A stretch of 64,000 nucleotides of DNA from Stramonita haemastoma (taxonomy: Eukaryota; Mollusca; Gastropoda; Neogastropoda; Muricidae): NCBI GenBank assembly GCA_030674155.1, contig CM060325.1:52040672-52104671 (forward strand), in the 5' to 3' direction. Below the pieces are notes generated by a model, which saw only the letters and a list, made by a program, of their open reading frames with translations, did no database searches and was not told the origin of the DNA. The position numbers were made by a program, and so were the translations under genes. Shown here one piece after another: positions 44,005 through 57,624 of the stretch (the stretch's first letter is position 1; every line of letters starts with the position of its first letter).

Positions 44005-44165
44005 CATATTCTTTGATTTGAGGATAATGGAAAAAATATTCATGTGCCTTTTTACATTATGTCCCTAATGTGCATACAGTTTTGTTAATTTCATCATCTG
44101 TTCCCACTAGCACAAGTGGCTTTCTGTTTTGGAAGGTAGAACATGTTATTCATGTGTGGAACCTG
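44005..44165 (-). mobile_element. SINE-A fragment
   Basis: TTTGATTTGAGGATAATGG, CATACAGTTTTGTTAATTTC and ATCTGTTCCCACTAGCAC. Headless, diverged, ending at (CA)n. Confidence 0.7.
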
Positions 44166-44169
44166 GGCA

Positions 44170-44248
<79 letters not shown>
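44170..44248. repeat. (CA)n microsatellite
   Basis: About 78 bp CA repeat. Confidence 0.95.
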
Positions 44249-44249
<1 letters not shown>

Positions 44250-44828
44250 CCCCTGGTTGGTCACAAATCCACTTTGTAATCTTGCTTCATTTGATTTATA
44301 AAGTTTAAAAATACAGTCAGGTGAAAAAGAATAGTAGTCAGTCATCACTAAGGCTCAGGAGAAAGATATTTTAGAGATACAGAGAAATAAGAGAGAGAGG
44401 GAACATAAAGAACTGTTCACTGTTCATCTTGCATACACCGTGGTGTGTGCGCGTACATTCGAATTTGCTAAAACCATAAATTGCTATTGATCACTTGTGT
44501 GTTGTATAGGTCGAATGCAAGCGCTTTGATTTGTTTTTACAAGATATAGCGCTATATTAATTCCATGTATTATTATTATTAAAGTGAAAAAGAGACTAGG
44601 TGATAATAAGCAGCGTGCAACAGCCTAGTAAAAAAAACCACAATAAAACATGAAAATAATACATGACTGTCAACTCTAACTGAAGAAGTGACTGTGAAAT
44701 ATCAAAGAGAGCAATCTGATTCAGTATGTGTACTGATCTTTAATTTATAAAGCTTTTTTTGGCAAGAAGAACCTTAGTCTCTTTCTCACACATGCTCACA
44801 TACCTGAACATTAGCTTACTCACACACT

Positions 44829-44901
<73 letters not shown>

Positions 44902-45074
44902 AAAGCTTTAATCACAATTATATGTGATTTGTTTACTTTATTAATTTTGAAAGCGTAAAAAAAAAATAGTGGTATTCAATAATAATGAATTCAGGAGATA
45001 CAGAGAGAATGTTAGTTCTCTACAGTTTTAACAATTTCCACTAACTACTGATATCAGAAGGGAAAGTGAGGGTA
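44249..45074. other. AT-rich; retroposon tail and (CA)n
   Basis: 44508-44582 is the (ATT)n-ended tail also seen at 41025-41275. CA repeat at 44832-44900. TGACTGTGAAATATCAA recurs at about 43935 and 44690 (GAGGTCACTGTGAAATATCAA versus GTGACTGTGAAATATCAA), suggesting a local duplication. Confidence 0.55.

Positions 45075-45154
<80 letters not shown>
45075..45154. repeat. Homopolymer of 80 G
   Basis: An uninterrupted G run. G-quadruplex-capable. True length uncertain because homopolymers are error-prone in every sequencing chemistry. Confidence 0.9.
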
Positions 45155-45155
<1 letters not shown>

Positions 45156-45562
45156 CATATAGCTAATAATCTGCATTAAACAACTTTAAGAAACAGAAAT
45201 AAAACCCTTAAAGCTAAAATGTTGAAATGAAAGAAATAATAGCTTTAACACGAACTTTGCTATTCATATAACTATTAAAAGTCATGATAATATAAGAACT
45301 TTAACACAAACTTTAAATAGCATATATTTCTTTAACTTTAAATAGCTTTAACACAAACTGTGCTATTCATAGAACTATTAAAAGTCATAATAATATAAGA
45401 AGTTTATAACATTTCTCTGACTTCATGACAATGCAATTTCTTTCATCAGTGGAATGTCTTTTAGAATATGCTGAAAGCAGTACACTAGGAAAACGGGTCA
45501 AAAGCTTTTCACATCTCTGCATTCTGAAATTGAGTAATGGTAATATTTTTGCCACAGATATA

Positions 45563-45564
<2 letters not shown>
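45155..45564. repeat. AT-rich ~105-bp direct repeat
   Basis: AGCTTTAACACRAACT..GCTATTCATA and ACTATTAAAAGTCATRATAA occur at about 45241-45295 and 45348-45402. No gene. Confidence 0.65.
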
Positions 45565-46580
<1,016 letters not shown>

Positions 46581-46599
46581 TCATTAATCTCAAAGATAC

Positions 46600-47400
46600 A
46601 GGATTTAGTTTTTACTGGCACAAACCATGCTGCTGGCTCTTGTTCTGTGGATCTCCCCAGTTCCAGCATGCTCTCTCCTCTGCTTCCTGACTTGCACTGG
46701 CTCCCTGTTCGAAAGGAATGTCAACAGAAACTTGACTTGCAGTGCTTTACACACTTTGGTGACTCTGCTCCTTTCCTTTCTGGCCTCCTTCAATTCATGT
46801 CCCATCCTGTTATCTGTTCTCTGCTGATACTCATCTGTTTTGATTCCTATCTTCAAACAAAATGTACGCTCCACCACATAAGGAGTCGCATTGCACAGAG
46901 GTCGATTTTTATTATTGGCATATTATTTTGCAATGAAAGGGCCTATACAATACATAAAACAGATTGAAAATTTTAAAAAATATCAAAAGTTCTCAAAAAT
47001 TGAAATGATAGACTGCAGGAAATAACAAAATGAGAAATTGACAAGTTTACCATCCTAATAGTTTGTCATAAAGAAGGCTTGGCTATTTTTAAAACACATG
47101 TTAAAACAAAAGGAAACAAAATTATGACTTGATATTTCACTACAAGGTAGAGTAAGTGCTATAGTTGCATAATCAATCAAAATTTCAAAATTGACGACCT
47201 CATCCCTACCTGCCTAACATGGATCCTAGCTGAAAAGTAGGTTATGTGCTAAGCGACTCCTTTCATGGTGGAGCGTCACATAATGTGAGTGATCTTTTTC
47301 TCTTCTAGTCCTTGCTTGTTGGAATTCCCTCCCATACTGAATCAGACACAACCGTTCAATCTTTCACGTCCAACCTTAAGATGCATCTCTTTCACTCTTA
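46600..47400 (+). mobile_element. L2/CR1-like LINE ORF2 relic, split by a MITE
   Basis: The left part (46600-46860) encodes LPDLHWLPVRKECQQKLDLQ then CFTHFGDSAPFLSGLLQF, the conserved HWLPV..K..CF..SAP.YLS.LL region after the reverse transcriptase of L2/CR1-type LINEs, then breaks frame near SADTHLF. After the MITE (46864-47279) the right part encodes, in another frame, GIPSHTESDTTVQSFTSNLK and MHLFHS with a stop at 47398-47400, matching the usual WNSLP..(S)F..LK.HLF C-terminus. Dead element with at least two frame breaks. Confidence 0.75.
46864..47279 (+). mobile_element. MITE, 416 bp, nested in LINE relic
   Basis: Ends GTACGCTCCACCAC (one base lost) and GGTGGAGCGTCAC. The interior is collinear with the 423-bp family but more diverged than the 32345 and 53011 copies. 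Flanks AAAT and ATAA do not form a clean duplication. Confidence 0.85.
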
Positions 47401-48799
47401 GAAATTGAATCTTAATAAGTAAGTTGGTTTGTGTGTGAGCGCTTGCATGTATGCGTGTGTGTTTAGTTAGGTGTATGCCTGTGTGTAAAGGAGATAGTCA
47501 TGCGGGGGGGGGGGGGGGGGGGTTCCATGTGTTGAAAGCATGTGTGTGGCTGTGTATATGGGTTAGCCAGTGTGGGTTCAGTAATTCCATCCTTCTGTCA
47601 GTGTCAGGTTTGTCAGTGCTTAGAGCTCTTTCTCATCAGGAAGATTAGCTGCACACAATACCGATATGTACTGACTCACTGTATCGAGTGTTTAAAGTGG
47701 GAAGATATTGCACACAATATCCATACATACCGACTCACTATATGTAGTTTTTAAAGTGGGAAAGATGTAGTAGGTTAAAAATAGTGGTAAGTAATCAGAA
47801 CTAAATATGGAAAGTGACTAGGAAGGATTGGTCCATGAAGCTATAACTCTGAATGAAGGGCAGTTTTTTGTGAACAGCCACATGTGTGAATGATTTGAAT
47901 GCAATCGCTTTGATTTGTTTGCTTTTCAAGATTCAGTACTCTAAAAATTTCATATTTTGTTATGATTATGATGGTGAATATTATTATTGCATGAAGAGCA
48001 TACATTCTACTTTCTTCAGAGCGAGATGAACCAAAAATTTTGTCATGAAGTAGCAACCTCTGTTAGCTGAAGTGTTTAAGCGGACAGAAGGACATGGTAG
48101 ATAGGACTTTATGGCTTGTGCTTGACAACAGCAATTCATTTTGAACACGCAAGGCTTATGATCATATTGAGGATGAATAAAGATTTCTCTGACATCGTCA
48201 GTGCTTTACAATCAAGAACAAAGGGCACTTCATCTTCTGGTGTTTTCTGGCATAAAAAGATGAAACAAATCCTGGTAGTGTCTTAGGTGTCCTGTCTGGT
48301 CCATTGGGGCAGCGTGGCTTGTGGCTGTGGAGACTGCACACAGTTCAATAGAACTCCAATCTGTGGCTGGTGTTCATAGGGTCAGTCCAATTGTGCCGTC
48401 GACAATCAATCAGGCGCTGAGGAAAAATGGTGAAGAAAGTTGTAGAACAGCCAACACCCTGCTTCATCCAAAGCTGTCCAAACCATGGAGGAACAGGCTA
48501 CAAAGGTGGCCTTGTTTTACAACAGCTGTGCACTGAATAATTATAACCATTTCAATTTAATTCAGATCATTTTTTAATCTCACTGAGAAATTCATGTGGG
48601 ATACAAGCTGTATATAAAAAAAGAAATAAAAACATTTCTCACAGCAGAATGACATAGCACAGTATGTAACCATCACGTCACTCGCGTTAAAAGACAATAC
48701 CAATACCAGCACTTTATCAAAGAGGAATTCACATAAGCCATGTATACATAAAAATGATATACGAAAACATTTGTCACAGATAGTAATGAGTAAAAATCT
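47401..48799. other. Mostly unassigned
   Basis: G18 run at about 47504-47521. A duplicated motif, CACACAATA.CGATA..TACTGACTCAC, at 47652 and 47710. 48321-48536 is a 71-codon frame (MAVETAHSSIELQSVAGVHR..) with no recognised domain, followed about 60 bp later by AAGAAATAAAAAC, which could be a polyadenylation site; too little to call a gene. Confidence 0.4.
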
Positions 48800-48802
48800 T
48801 TA

Positions 48803-48848
48803 AACACACACACACACACACACACACAACACACACACACACACACAC

Positions 48849-48895
<47 letters not shown>
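48803..48895. repeat. (CA)n microsatellite
   Basis: CA repeat with ACAA interruptions. Confidence 0.95.
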
Positions 48896-48898
<3 letters not shown>

Positions 48899-49170
48899 AA
48901 TGCACATGTATGCATGCATATGTGCAAACACATGCACAGCATGCATAGTCACATGTGAATACACAAATTGTTACATTATGTCATACAATAAGAGCATTAG
49001 CAATTGATAAGATGTACATGTATATAACACTTAAAATAAAAAACAAAAACAAATAAATTGAATTAAAAGTGATTTATATAACAACAAAACTAGCACATTG
49101 CACTTAGTAAAAAAAAAATGACGTCAATTCTGCTACAAACATCTCATACACCATTGCTTTCTAGCTCTCT
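48896..49170. other. Unassigned AT-rich spacer
   Basis: Nothing recognised. Confidence 0.4.
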
Positions 49171-50214
<1,044 letters not shown>

Positions 50215-50405
50215 TGGGACTACTTCTGTGTAGGGAGTGTGCTTCTGTGTAGGGAGTATACTTCTGTGTAGGGAGTGTGCTTCTGTGTAGGGAGTGTGCT
50301 TCTGTGTAGGGAGTGTGCTTCTGTGTAGGGAGTGTGCTTCTGTGTAGGGAGTGTGCTTCTGTGTAGGGAGTGTATTTCTACCTAGGAGTGTATTTCTACC
50401 CAGGG
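50215..50405 (+). repeat. 21-bp minisatellite, about nine copies
   Basis: Unit GTGTGCTTCTGTGTAGGGAG T. The last units degrade to TTTCTACCYAGG. Confidence 0.95.
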
Positions 50406-50950
50406 ATGTGTTCTAGTTCAGGAATGTTTACAGGTTCAGGGAGTGTGTACTGGTTCACGGATTGCATGCTGTTGTACAAAGCCAGAATGCCGTGGTTTAA
50501 ATCTCGTTTGATGCAAGGCATTTGAACAGTGGTATCTGGGTACTTAGAGCTTTAAAAAAATCTTTTTTAACGTTTGGGTGACTGAATATAAATGGATAAT
50601 TTTTTTTTTAGAATAATTCATTTGATAGCATACAAAACAAAATTTCATTCATAATAAGCAATGAGATATTATATCGTGCTATATAAGTATAAATCTAGTG
50701 TTGATAAATCGAGGTGAAAATAAGCAAACTTCAAAACAAAACATTACGTGGAATGTGTGTATTTTTTTGTTTTTCAGTACCCGTTAAAGAAACGCATAAC
50801 AACAACATAAAAATAACCAACTCATAAGCAGTTACAATGAAGAGAAACCTGTAACAGTTGTAAATGAAACTGCACTGAGGCATTGTGCTTTCCTGGGGTG
50901 GGCATTTCAAATTACTCTCAGATAAACTGTCTGTGGTAAGAGGAGATTGG
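50406..50950. other. Unassigned AT-rich stretch
   Basis: No gene or repeat recognised. Confidence 0.4.
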
Positions 50951-51362
50951 TTCTGTACTAATGTTTCTGTCTTATGGCGAGGCATCAGCACTTTACTGCT
51001 GTAATGTACCTGCCTTATGGCGAGGCATCAGCACTTTACTGCTGTAATATACCTGCCTGCCTTATGGCGAGGCATCAGCACTTTACTGCTGTAATATACC
51101 TGCCTGCCTTATGGCGAGGCATCAGCACTTTACTGCTGTAATATACCTGCCTGCCTTATGGCGAGACATCAGCACTTTACTGCTGTAATATACCTGCCTG
51201 CCTTATGGCGAGGCATCAGGACTTTACTGCTGTAATATACCTACCTTATGGCGAGGCATCAGTTCTTTACTGCTGTAATGTACCTGCCTTATGGCGAGGC
51301 ATCAGCACTTTACTGCTGTAATATACCTGCCTTATGGCGAGGCATCAGTTCTTTACTGCTGA
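50951..51362 (+). repeat. 43-47-bp minisatellite, about nine copies
   Basis: Unit: CTTATGGCGAGGCATCAGCA, CTTTACTGCTGTAATATACC, TGCC(TGCC). Length varies by the presence of an extra TGCC. Confidence 0.95.
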
Positions 51363-51690
51363 TGTGCATTTCTTTTATTGTTGTTGTAATTTATGGCTAA
51401 GAGATAAGGTGAAGTGACAGCTGTATTCAGTCTTGTTTGCCTGAAGAAAGAAAGAAACTGTCAGCAGTGATGGAAGCCATGAAGTGTGCTGTGTGACTGA
51501 CAGACAGACAGAGTGCAGTTATGGAGAAGAGGGAGGGAGGGATAGGGAGGGAGGCAGGGGGGCTGATAGTAAAGTGAAGCCAAGAGGACTGGTAGATTGA
51601 TAGATAAAGAGATCTGCACACTGTAATATTAGGTGTACACACACGTTATGTATGCCTCTCCCCTCCAACACACACATTTGATATTTATAC
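51363..51690. other. Unassigned spacer
   Basis: (GACA)n near 51500 and (GGGA)n near 51530. No gene recognised. Confidence 0.5.
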
Positions 51691-52145
51691 CCCCTACCCC
51701 CCCCCCCCCCCACACACACACACATTTCATAATTGACCCCCCCCCCCCTCTATATAGACTTTATAATTACCATCCCTCAAACCCCACCCCTCCCCAGTAT
51801 ATAGACTTTATAATTACCACCAGCCACCAGCCACCCCCCCCCCCCCCCTATATATAGACTTTATAATTACCATCCATCACCCCCCCCCCCCCCCCCCGGC
51901 CTGTATATAGACTTTATAATTACCACCCCTCAACCAAAGCCATATCCTTCCCCCCCCCCCCCCCCCCCCCAGTATAGAGACTTTATAATTACCACCCCTC
52001 AACCAAGGCCATATCCCTCCCCCCCCCATATAGAGACTTTATAATTACTACCCCTCAATCCCCCTTCCATATAGAGACTTTATGATTACTACTCCTGAAC
52101 CCCCCCCCCCCCCTCCATATATAGACTTTAAAATTACTACCCCTC

Positions 52146-52177
<32 letters not shown>

Positions 52178-52365
52178 AGTATACAGACTTTATAATCACT
52201 ACCCCTCAACCCCCCCCTCTCCCCTAAACATAAGACTTTGTAATTACTACCCCCCCCCCCCCTCCTGTATAATTACTACCCCTCAACCCCCCCCCCCCTA
52301 TATAGACTTTATAATTACCATCCCTCAACCCATGCCATATTCCACCCCCACCCCCCACCCCCAAT
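51690..52365. repeat. Poly-C minisatellite, about 11 units of 45-65 bp
   Basis: Each unit has CCCCTCAAC, a C run of 8 to 33, TATATAGACTTTATAATTAC. C-run length is the main variable. G-rich complement. Lies about 90 bp from the assembly gap. Confidence 0.9.
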
Positions 52366-52454
52366 TTTTTTTTCTTTTTGATTGACCATGGTGTTTATTT
52401 ATCTATTTGTGTACTGTATCTGAGAGTGGAGAGTTGTTCAGCTGCCTGACAGTT

Positions 52455-52554
52455 NNNNNNNNNNNNNNNNNNNNNNNNNNNNNNNNNNNNNNNNNNNNNN
52501 NNNNNNNNNNNNNNNNNNNNNNNNNNNNNNNNNNNNNNNNNNNNNNNNNNNNNN
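52455..52554. other. Assembly gap, 100 N
   Basis: Exactly 100 Ns, the usual placeholder for a scaffold join of unknown length. Sequence and distance across it are not real. Confidence 0.98.
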
Positions 52555-53010
52555 TTTTTTCTATTTTAATATTATTATTTGGCTCTTTGCCACTTTGGAT
52601 TTTTGGGTTTAAATCAAAAGATTTATTTTGAAAAAACCCTTTGTGTTGGTGTTTAGAAAACTTCATATATTTTTTTTATAATAACATAACCTAAAAATGC
52701 CCCCCCTAAAATGTTTTTGCCAGTATTTCTTAGTCAAACTGAATTTTTTACTTATCATTGCCACTGAATTAGGGTGTTGTCTTTTTAAAAAAATAACGTT
52801 AAAAGAAAACTATCTAACAGAATGATTTCAATTTTTTACCACACATCTATGTATCACTGAGAATTAATTTTGTGTTTTTTTTTTTTGTTTTGCATACGTG
52901 ATCTACTGTCTTTGTTTGGGAATTTTATAAACCTTATTATTTACTGAAAACACACACTGCGTTAGTTAAAAAGGTGATAGACAGAGATTTCTGCACCATC
53001 ATTAGTATAT
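52555..53010. other. Unassigned AT-rich stretch
   Basis: Nothing recognised. Confidence 0.4.
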
Positions 53011-53433
53011 GTGACGTCCACCACATAATGAGACGGAGTGCACATGAGGTCAATTTTTAGTTATTGACATGTTATTAATGTGCAATAAGTGGCTATCAAA
53101 TACAAAAAAACAGATTGAAAATCGGACAATTCTGTGCAAAGTTATTACAAGTTGAAATGGATAGACTACAGGAAGTGGCAAAATGAGAAACGGACAAGTT
53201 TATTTTTCATAACACGTTGTCAGAATGAGGGCTTGGGTATTTTCAAAACAGATTTAAAAGCAAAAGGGATAAAAATTATGCCTTGATATTTCATTATAAG
53301 GTAAATAAACGGATATAGTTTAATAATTAATCAAGATCTCAAAATTGACAACTTGACCACTACCTGCCTTTAATGGCTCCTAGAGCAAAATTGGGTAATG
53401 TGCTAAGCGACTCATTTCGTGGCGGAGCGTCAC
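53011..53433 (+). mobile_element. MITE, 423 bp, complete, TSD ATAT
   Basis: Same length as the 32345 copy. Left end GTGACGTCCACCAC (one base lost), right end GTGGCGGAGCGTCAC. Flanked by ATAT at 53007-53010 and 53434-53437. Confirms the element borders and the 4-bp duplication. Confidence 0.9.
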
Positions 53434-54060
53434 ATATTTACAATTCAGGTCTACAATACAGTGAGGTATTACTTCCCTTGGTCTGTACAAACCTGGTATC
53501 TTGGGAACAAAAGCCATTTTTCCACACCTCTCCTTTTTCCTGTACTTAATCTTCTTTCTTTCTTTTTATTTTCTACTGTTTTAATTCTGATGATCATAGT
53601 GTCATGGCCTTTCGACACTACCTTTCCTTCATAGGGATGCCAGATGCTCTGTCATTAGCATTGGAATACATCAACTCTCTGCTAGATACTTTCATTTTGG
53701 GGGTTAATTTTTGGTGGTCAGGCTGCCTGTAGTAGTTGGACAGACCAAAGTCAGTGAGTGACAGCCTGAGTACTGCTGACAGACAGACAGACAGACAGGC
53801 CAAAACAGCCTCAGTATTGCTGACACACCTGTCTCTCCCTCCTGCATTGGCTGTCAGCCTGTTTCTCCTCAGTCTCTCTCCTGGGCTTCAGGGCTGCCTC
53901 CCTCCCTCCCTCCTTCCAGTCCTGTTGCTGCACTGTCCCTGCCTCTCCTGTGTCTTCACATGGGCTGCACCAGACCTGGCAACACACACAGCACACTTCT
54001 TGAGAAACAGCTCAATTTTCTACAAATACATACACACATACACTGTCTAAAATAATGTAT
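53434..54060. other. Unassigned stretch
   Basis: (CAGA)n at about 53776-53798 and (CCCT)n at 53897. Open frames are short and lack support. Confidence 0.45.
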
Positions 54061-54079
54061 ACGCCAACTTCCATTTGGA

Positions 54080-54122
54080 GAGAGAGAGGGGAGAGAGAGA
54101 GAGAGGGAGAGAGAGAGAGATT
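54080..54122. repeat. (GA)n microsatellite
   Basis: Short GA/GGGA tract before an (AATT)n segment. Confidence 0.9.
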
Positions 54123-54144
54123 TATTAATTAATTAATTAATTAA

Positions 54145-54478
54145 TTTATTTATTCTTTTATATTGAGGATAACAGAGTAAGCAATCATGTGGTTTTTTTC
54201 ATCCGGTCCCCGTGTGTATGCAGTTTTGTAAATATTGTCATCTGTTTCCCACCGGCACACGATGGCCTACTCTTATGAAAAGCGGAAGAGGATTTAACGT
54301 GTGCGCAAGATGTTTTGCGTGCACGGGGCCTCGGTTTAAAGTCTCATCCGAAGGACTTTTGGGGAAAGTGGAGTCAGCACTGAAGTTAACTCCAGGAGAA
54401 AAATCTCCTCAACCGGAATCGAACCTGGGTCTTCAAATTGCCAGCGCAATGTTCTAACCACTAGGCTATCCGTCCCCC
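54145..54478 (-). mobile_element. SINE-A copy, full length
   Basis: Tail TATATTGAGGATAACAG; head with B-box complement GGAATCGAACC at 54415-54425 and A-box complement CCACTAGGCTA. A short deletion in GTGCGTTCGCACACGGGG. The head end abuts (GA)n. Confidence 0.85.
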
Positions 54479-54479
54479 C

Positions 54480-54480
<1 letters not shown>

Positions 54481-54563
<83 letters not shown>
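54481..54563. repeat. (GA)n microsatellite
   Basis: Perfect GA repeat, about 82 bp, between two SINE-A copies. Confidence 0.95.
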
Positions 54564-54567
<4 letters not shown>

Positions 54568-54581
54568 ATCATAATTTTTAT

Positions 54582-54845
54582 CTATTTTATTCTCTTTATT
54601 TCGAGGACAATGGATCAAGCACTCATGCACTTCTTTACATCCAGTCCCCGTGTGTGTAATATTGTAAATTTTGTCATCCATTCCCACCGGCATACAATGG
54701 TATACTCTTTTGAAAACTGGAATGGGTTTTAACCTGTGCGCAAGATTTACTATGTGTGTTCGCACACAAGACCTTGGTTTATAGTCTCATCCAAAAGACT
54801 TTTGAGGGAAGTAGAGTCGGTACTGATGTTAACTCCAGAAGAAAA
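54582..54845 (-). mobile_element. SINE-A, headless
   Basis: TTTATTTCGAGGACAATGG to CTGATGTTAACTCCAGAAG, then TG-rich sequence. Older than the neighbour by mutation load. Confidence 0.8.
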
Positions 54846-54849
54846 CTCC

Positions 54850-54910
54850 TCTGTGTGTGCGTGCGTGTGAGAGTGAGTGTGTGACTGTGTCTGTGACTGT
54901 GTCTGTCTGG

Positions 54911-54967
<57 letters not shown>

Positions 54968-55112
54968 CGAGAGTGAGTGAGTGAGTGAGTGAGTGAGTGA
55001 GTGAGTGAGTGAGTGAGTGTGTGAATGTGTCTGTGACTGTGTCTGTCTGGGTCTGTGTGTGTGTGTGTGTATGTGTGTGTGTGTGTGTGTGTATGTGTGT
55101 GTCTGTGTGTAT
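54850..55112. repeat. (TG)n/(GTGA)n with a ~140-bp internal duplication
   Basis: GTGACTGTGTCTGTCTGGGT followed by TG repeats occurs at about 54892 and 55032. Confidence 0.9.
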
Positions 55113-55914
55113 GAGTTCTGCAATGTGTTTTTTGTTGTTGGGATTTATTATAATTGTTTTTAAAAAAAATTTTTGTTGAGACTATCTGATTGTCATGTTT
55201 CAAGTAATAATGTAGATAGCAAGTTGTTTTAGTTCCTAGATGGGTGGCTTGATTCTCTAAAAAAAAAAAAAAAGAAAAGCCAATGCATTGCATATTCAAT
55301 GTATCACGTGGAAATCAAACTGAGACTTGACACAATCTCTCCTTCCTTCCTGACACCTGCAGCTGACCCAGTGCTGACAGACAGAGAGAGGCAGGCGGCT
55401 GTTTCTGATGCAGGCAGCCTGGCTGTTCTGACCACCAAAGCAGCAGACAACAAGAGGAACAGACTTCACAACAAAAACTACCACCACCAAAAACAATTGT
55501 GACAATGATGATGAGGTTGATGGTGAAAACTGGAGAAGGAAAAACTAAAAGTGGGGGAGAAGGAAAGGAAGAAGGCAACAGACAATGAAGAAGAAGAGGA
55601 AGCAGAAAACAAAATATTAAAAACATACAAACAATAAGAAAGTCAGAAAAAGACATAACAGAAGAAGGAGAAAGCAGAAGAAAAGAAAGAAGAAAAGTTC
55701 AGTTCATCTTAGACAATGCCGGCTGTGTTATGTCATGTCATGTCATGTCATGTCATGTCATGTTCCTCACCCTCTTGTTCACTGTGGGGACAGACAGGTG
55801 TGGCAGGCAGTCAGTGTCTGTAGAGGGGCAAAGGCCCCCCCCCCCCCCCCCCAAGCGGTGTAGCAATGCTCCCCCACTCTGCACATACAGAAACTGACAT
55901 CAGAAACACCCTTA
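55113..55914. other. Unassigned, purine-rich, with (TCATG)n
   Basis: (TCATG)n at 55732-55763 and C17 at 55836. The 67-codon frame at 55299-55502 has no domain or splice support. Confidence 0.45.
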
Positions 55915-56150
55915 TACACAGGAACCAGTGTTACATCACAAGCACACAAATATCACACACAGAGAATGAAGTGTATATCACTAAAATATCACACACACAC
56001 AATTAACTATACATCACAAACACAGAAATATCACACACATAAAATCAAGTGTATATGATAAGCACAGAAATATCACACACAGAGAATTAAGTGTACATCA
56101 CTACCACACAAATATCAAACATACAGAAACCAGTGTACATCAGAAACAGG
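55915..56150 (+). repeat. ~55-bp tandem repeat, about four copies
   Basis: Units share AAATATCACACACA, GAATTAAGTGTACATCA and AGCACA with indels. Confidence 0.8.
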
Positions 56151-56457
56151 CACACAGCAATCCCATGGAAACAAGGAGAGATCAGAAACATCTTCACTTC
56201 ACTTATCTAGCTGCAGCTAAACATCATTAAAAAAAATAAGATGAACAGTTACAAAAGGTCAGATAACTGTGTGCAAGTATTTTCAACTTGTTAAAATATT
56301 AGAAAAAAAACCCCAATGAAGAAACAACAATCAACAATGGGGTGGGATGGATGTATCATGCCAAAAAATCAACAAGGCAACACTTCCAAGACAGCAGGCT
56401 GTGACATTTCTCTATCATCAATGAGGAAAAAATAAACATATCTAAAGTAATGCCCCC

Positions 56458-56520
<63 letters not shown>

Positions 56521-56806
56521 GCACACACATGCACACGAAAAAGAAGCACTTAACTCTTATACAGTGCTGCTGAAAGCATCTCCAGATGTTGGGTACACGA
56601 GCCCTGTGAACACAGACACTGAAAACACATTATCCAAGTCTGTAATCATGTATGCAATCCATCAACCCCAATATCCCCACCCCTTCCCCCAATACACACC
56701 CTCAACCGCACACACACACACGTCAATTCCTCTCTCTAACATTTGTGCAAAAATGAGCAGCAGCTGAACACCATGCTCAACAGATGTTATAATAAAAAAC
56801 ATAACT

Positions 56807-56847
<41 letters not shown>

Positions 56848-56939
56848 TATATATCATAACATTTTCACAAATCTTTCTTACTTTAAAACATTATTATGAA
56901 GAAAAAGAAGGAAAAAAAAAACTAACAGCAAACAAAAAT
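56151..56939. other. Unassigned with (CA)n tracts
   Basis: CA repeats at 56461-56519 and 56811-56842. No gene recognised. Confidence 0.5.
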
Positions 56940-57254
56940 TCTTAAATAATCAACACAATCTGATATAATACCCAAACATAACATTTTTCAAGTTGTGTTC
57001 AAGAGCAAGAATTTAAAAAGTCTAAAAAGGTGTTAACATATATGTGAGAGGGGGGGGGGGGGGGGGGGGAACCAAACAAAGAGGAAACAAAAACGAAACA
57101 AAGAAAAAACAAACAAAACCAACCAACCAAACACAGCCCGTCCTTATTTAGACCACAAGAATACAATTTCAATTCGATATAAGAATAAAAACATTTCTAT
57201 CTACTGATAAGTTTAGGATAATATAATATGTAAAAGCACAAAATACAAAAGAAG

Positions 57255-57332
<78 letters not shown>

Positions 57333-57587
57333 CTCTTCAGGTTACATCATCATCAAAATAGACCCGTCAAAACAGTCTAAAAAAAAACCTACACAAAACA
57401 CTTCTTTACAACTATATTTTCAATGAAACACGTAGTCAATATCTGTCAAAAGAATTAATTTTAGGCAAAACACCATCTCATACATTCCAACTTACAGAGT
57501 ATACATAAGACAAAAAAATAAGAAGGAAGGATAAGGAGAGAGAGAGAGACAGAGACAGACAGACAGATAGACAGATAGACGGAGAAA

Positions 57588-57624
<37 letters not shown>

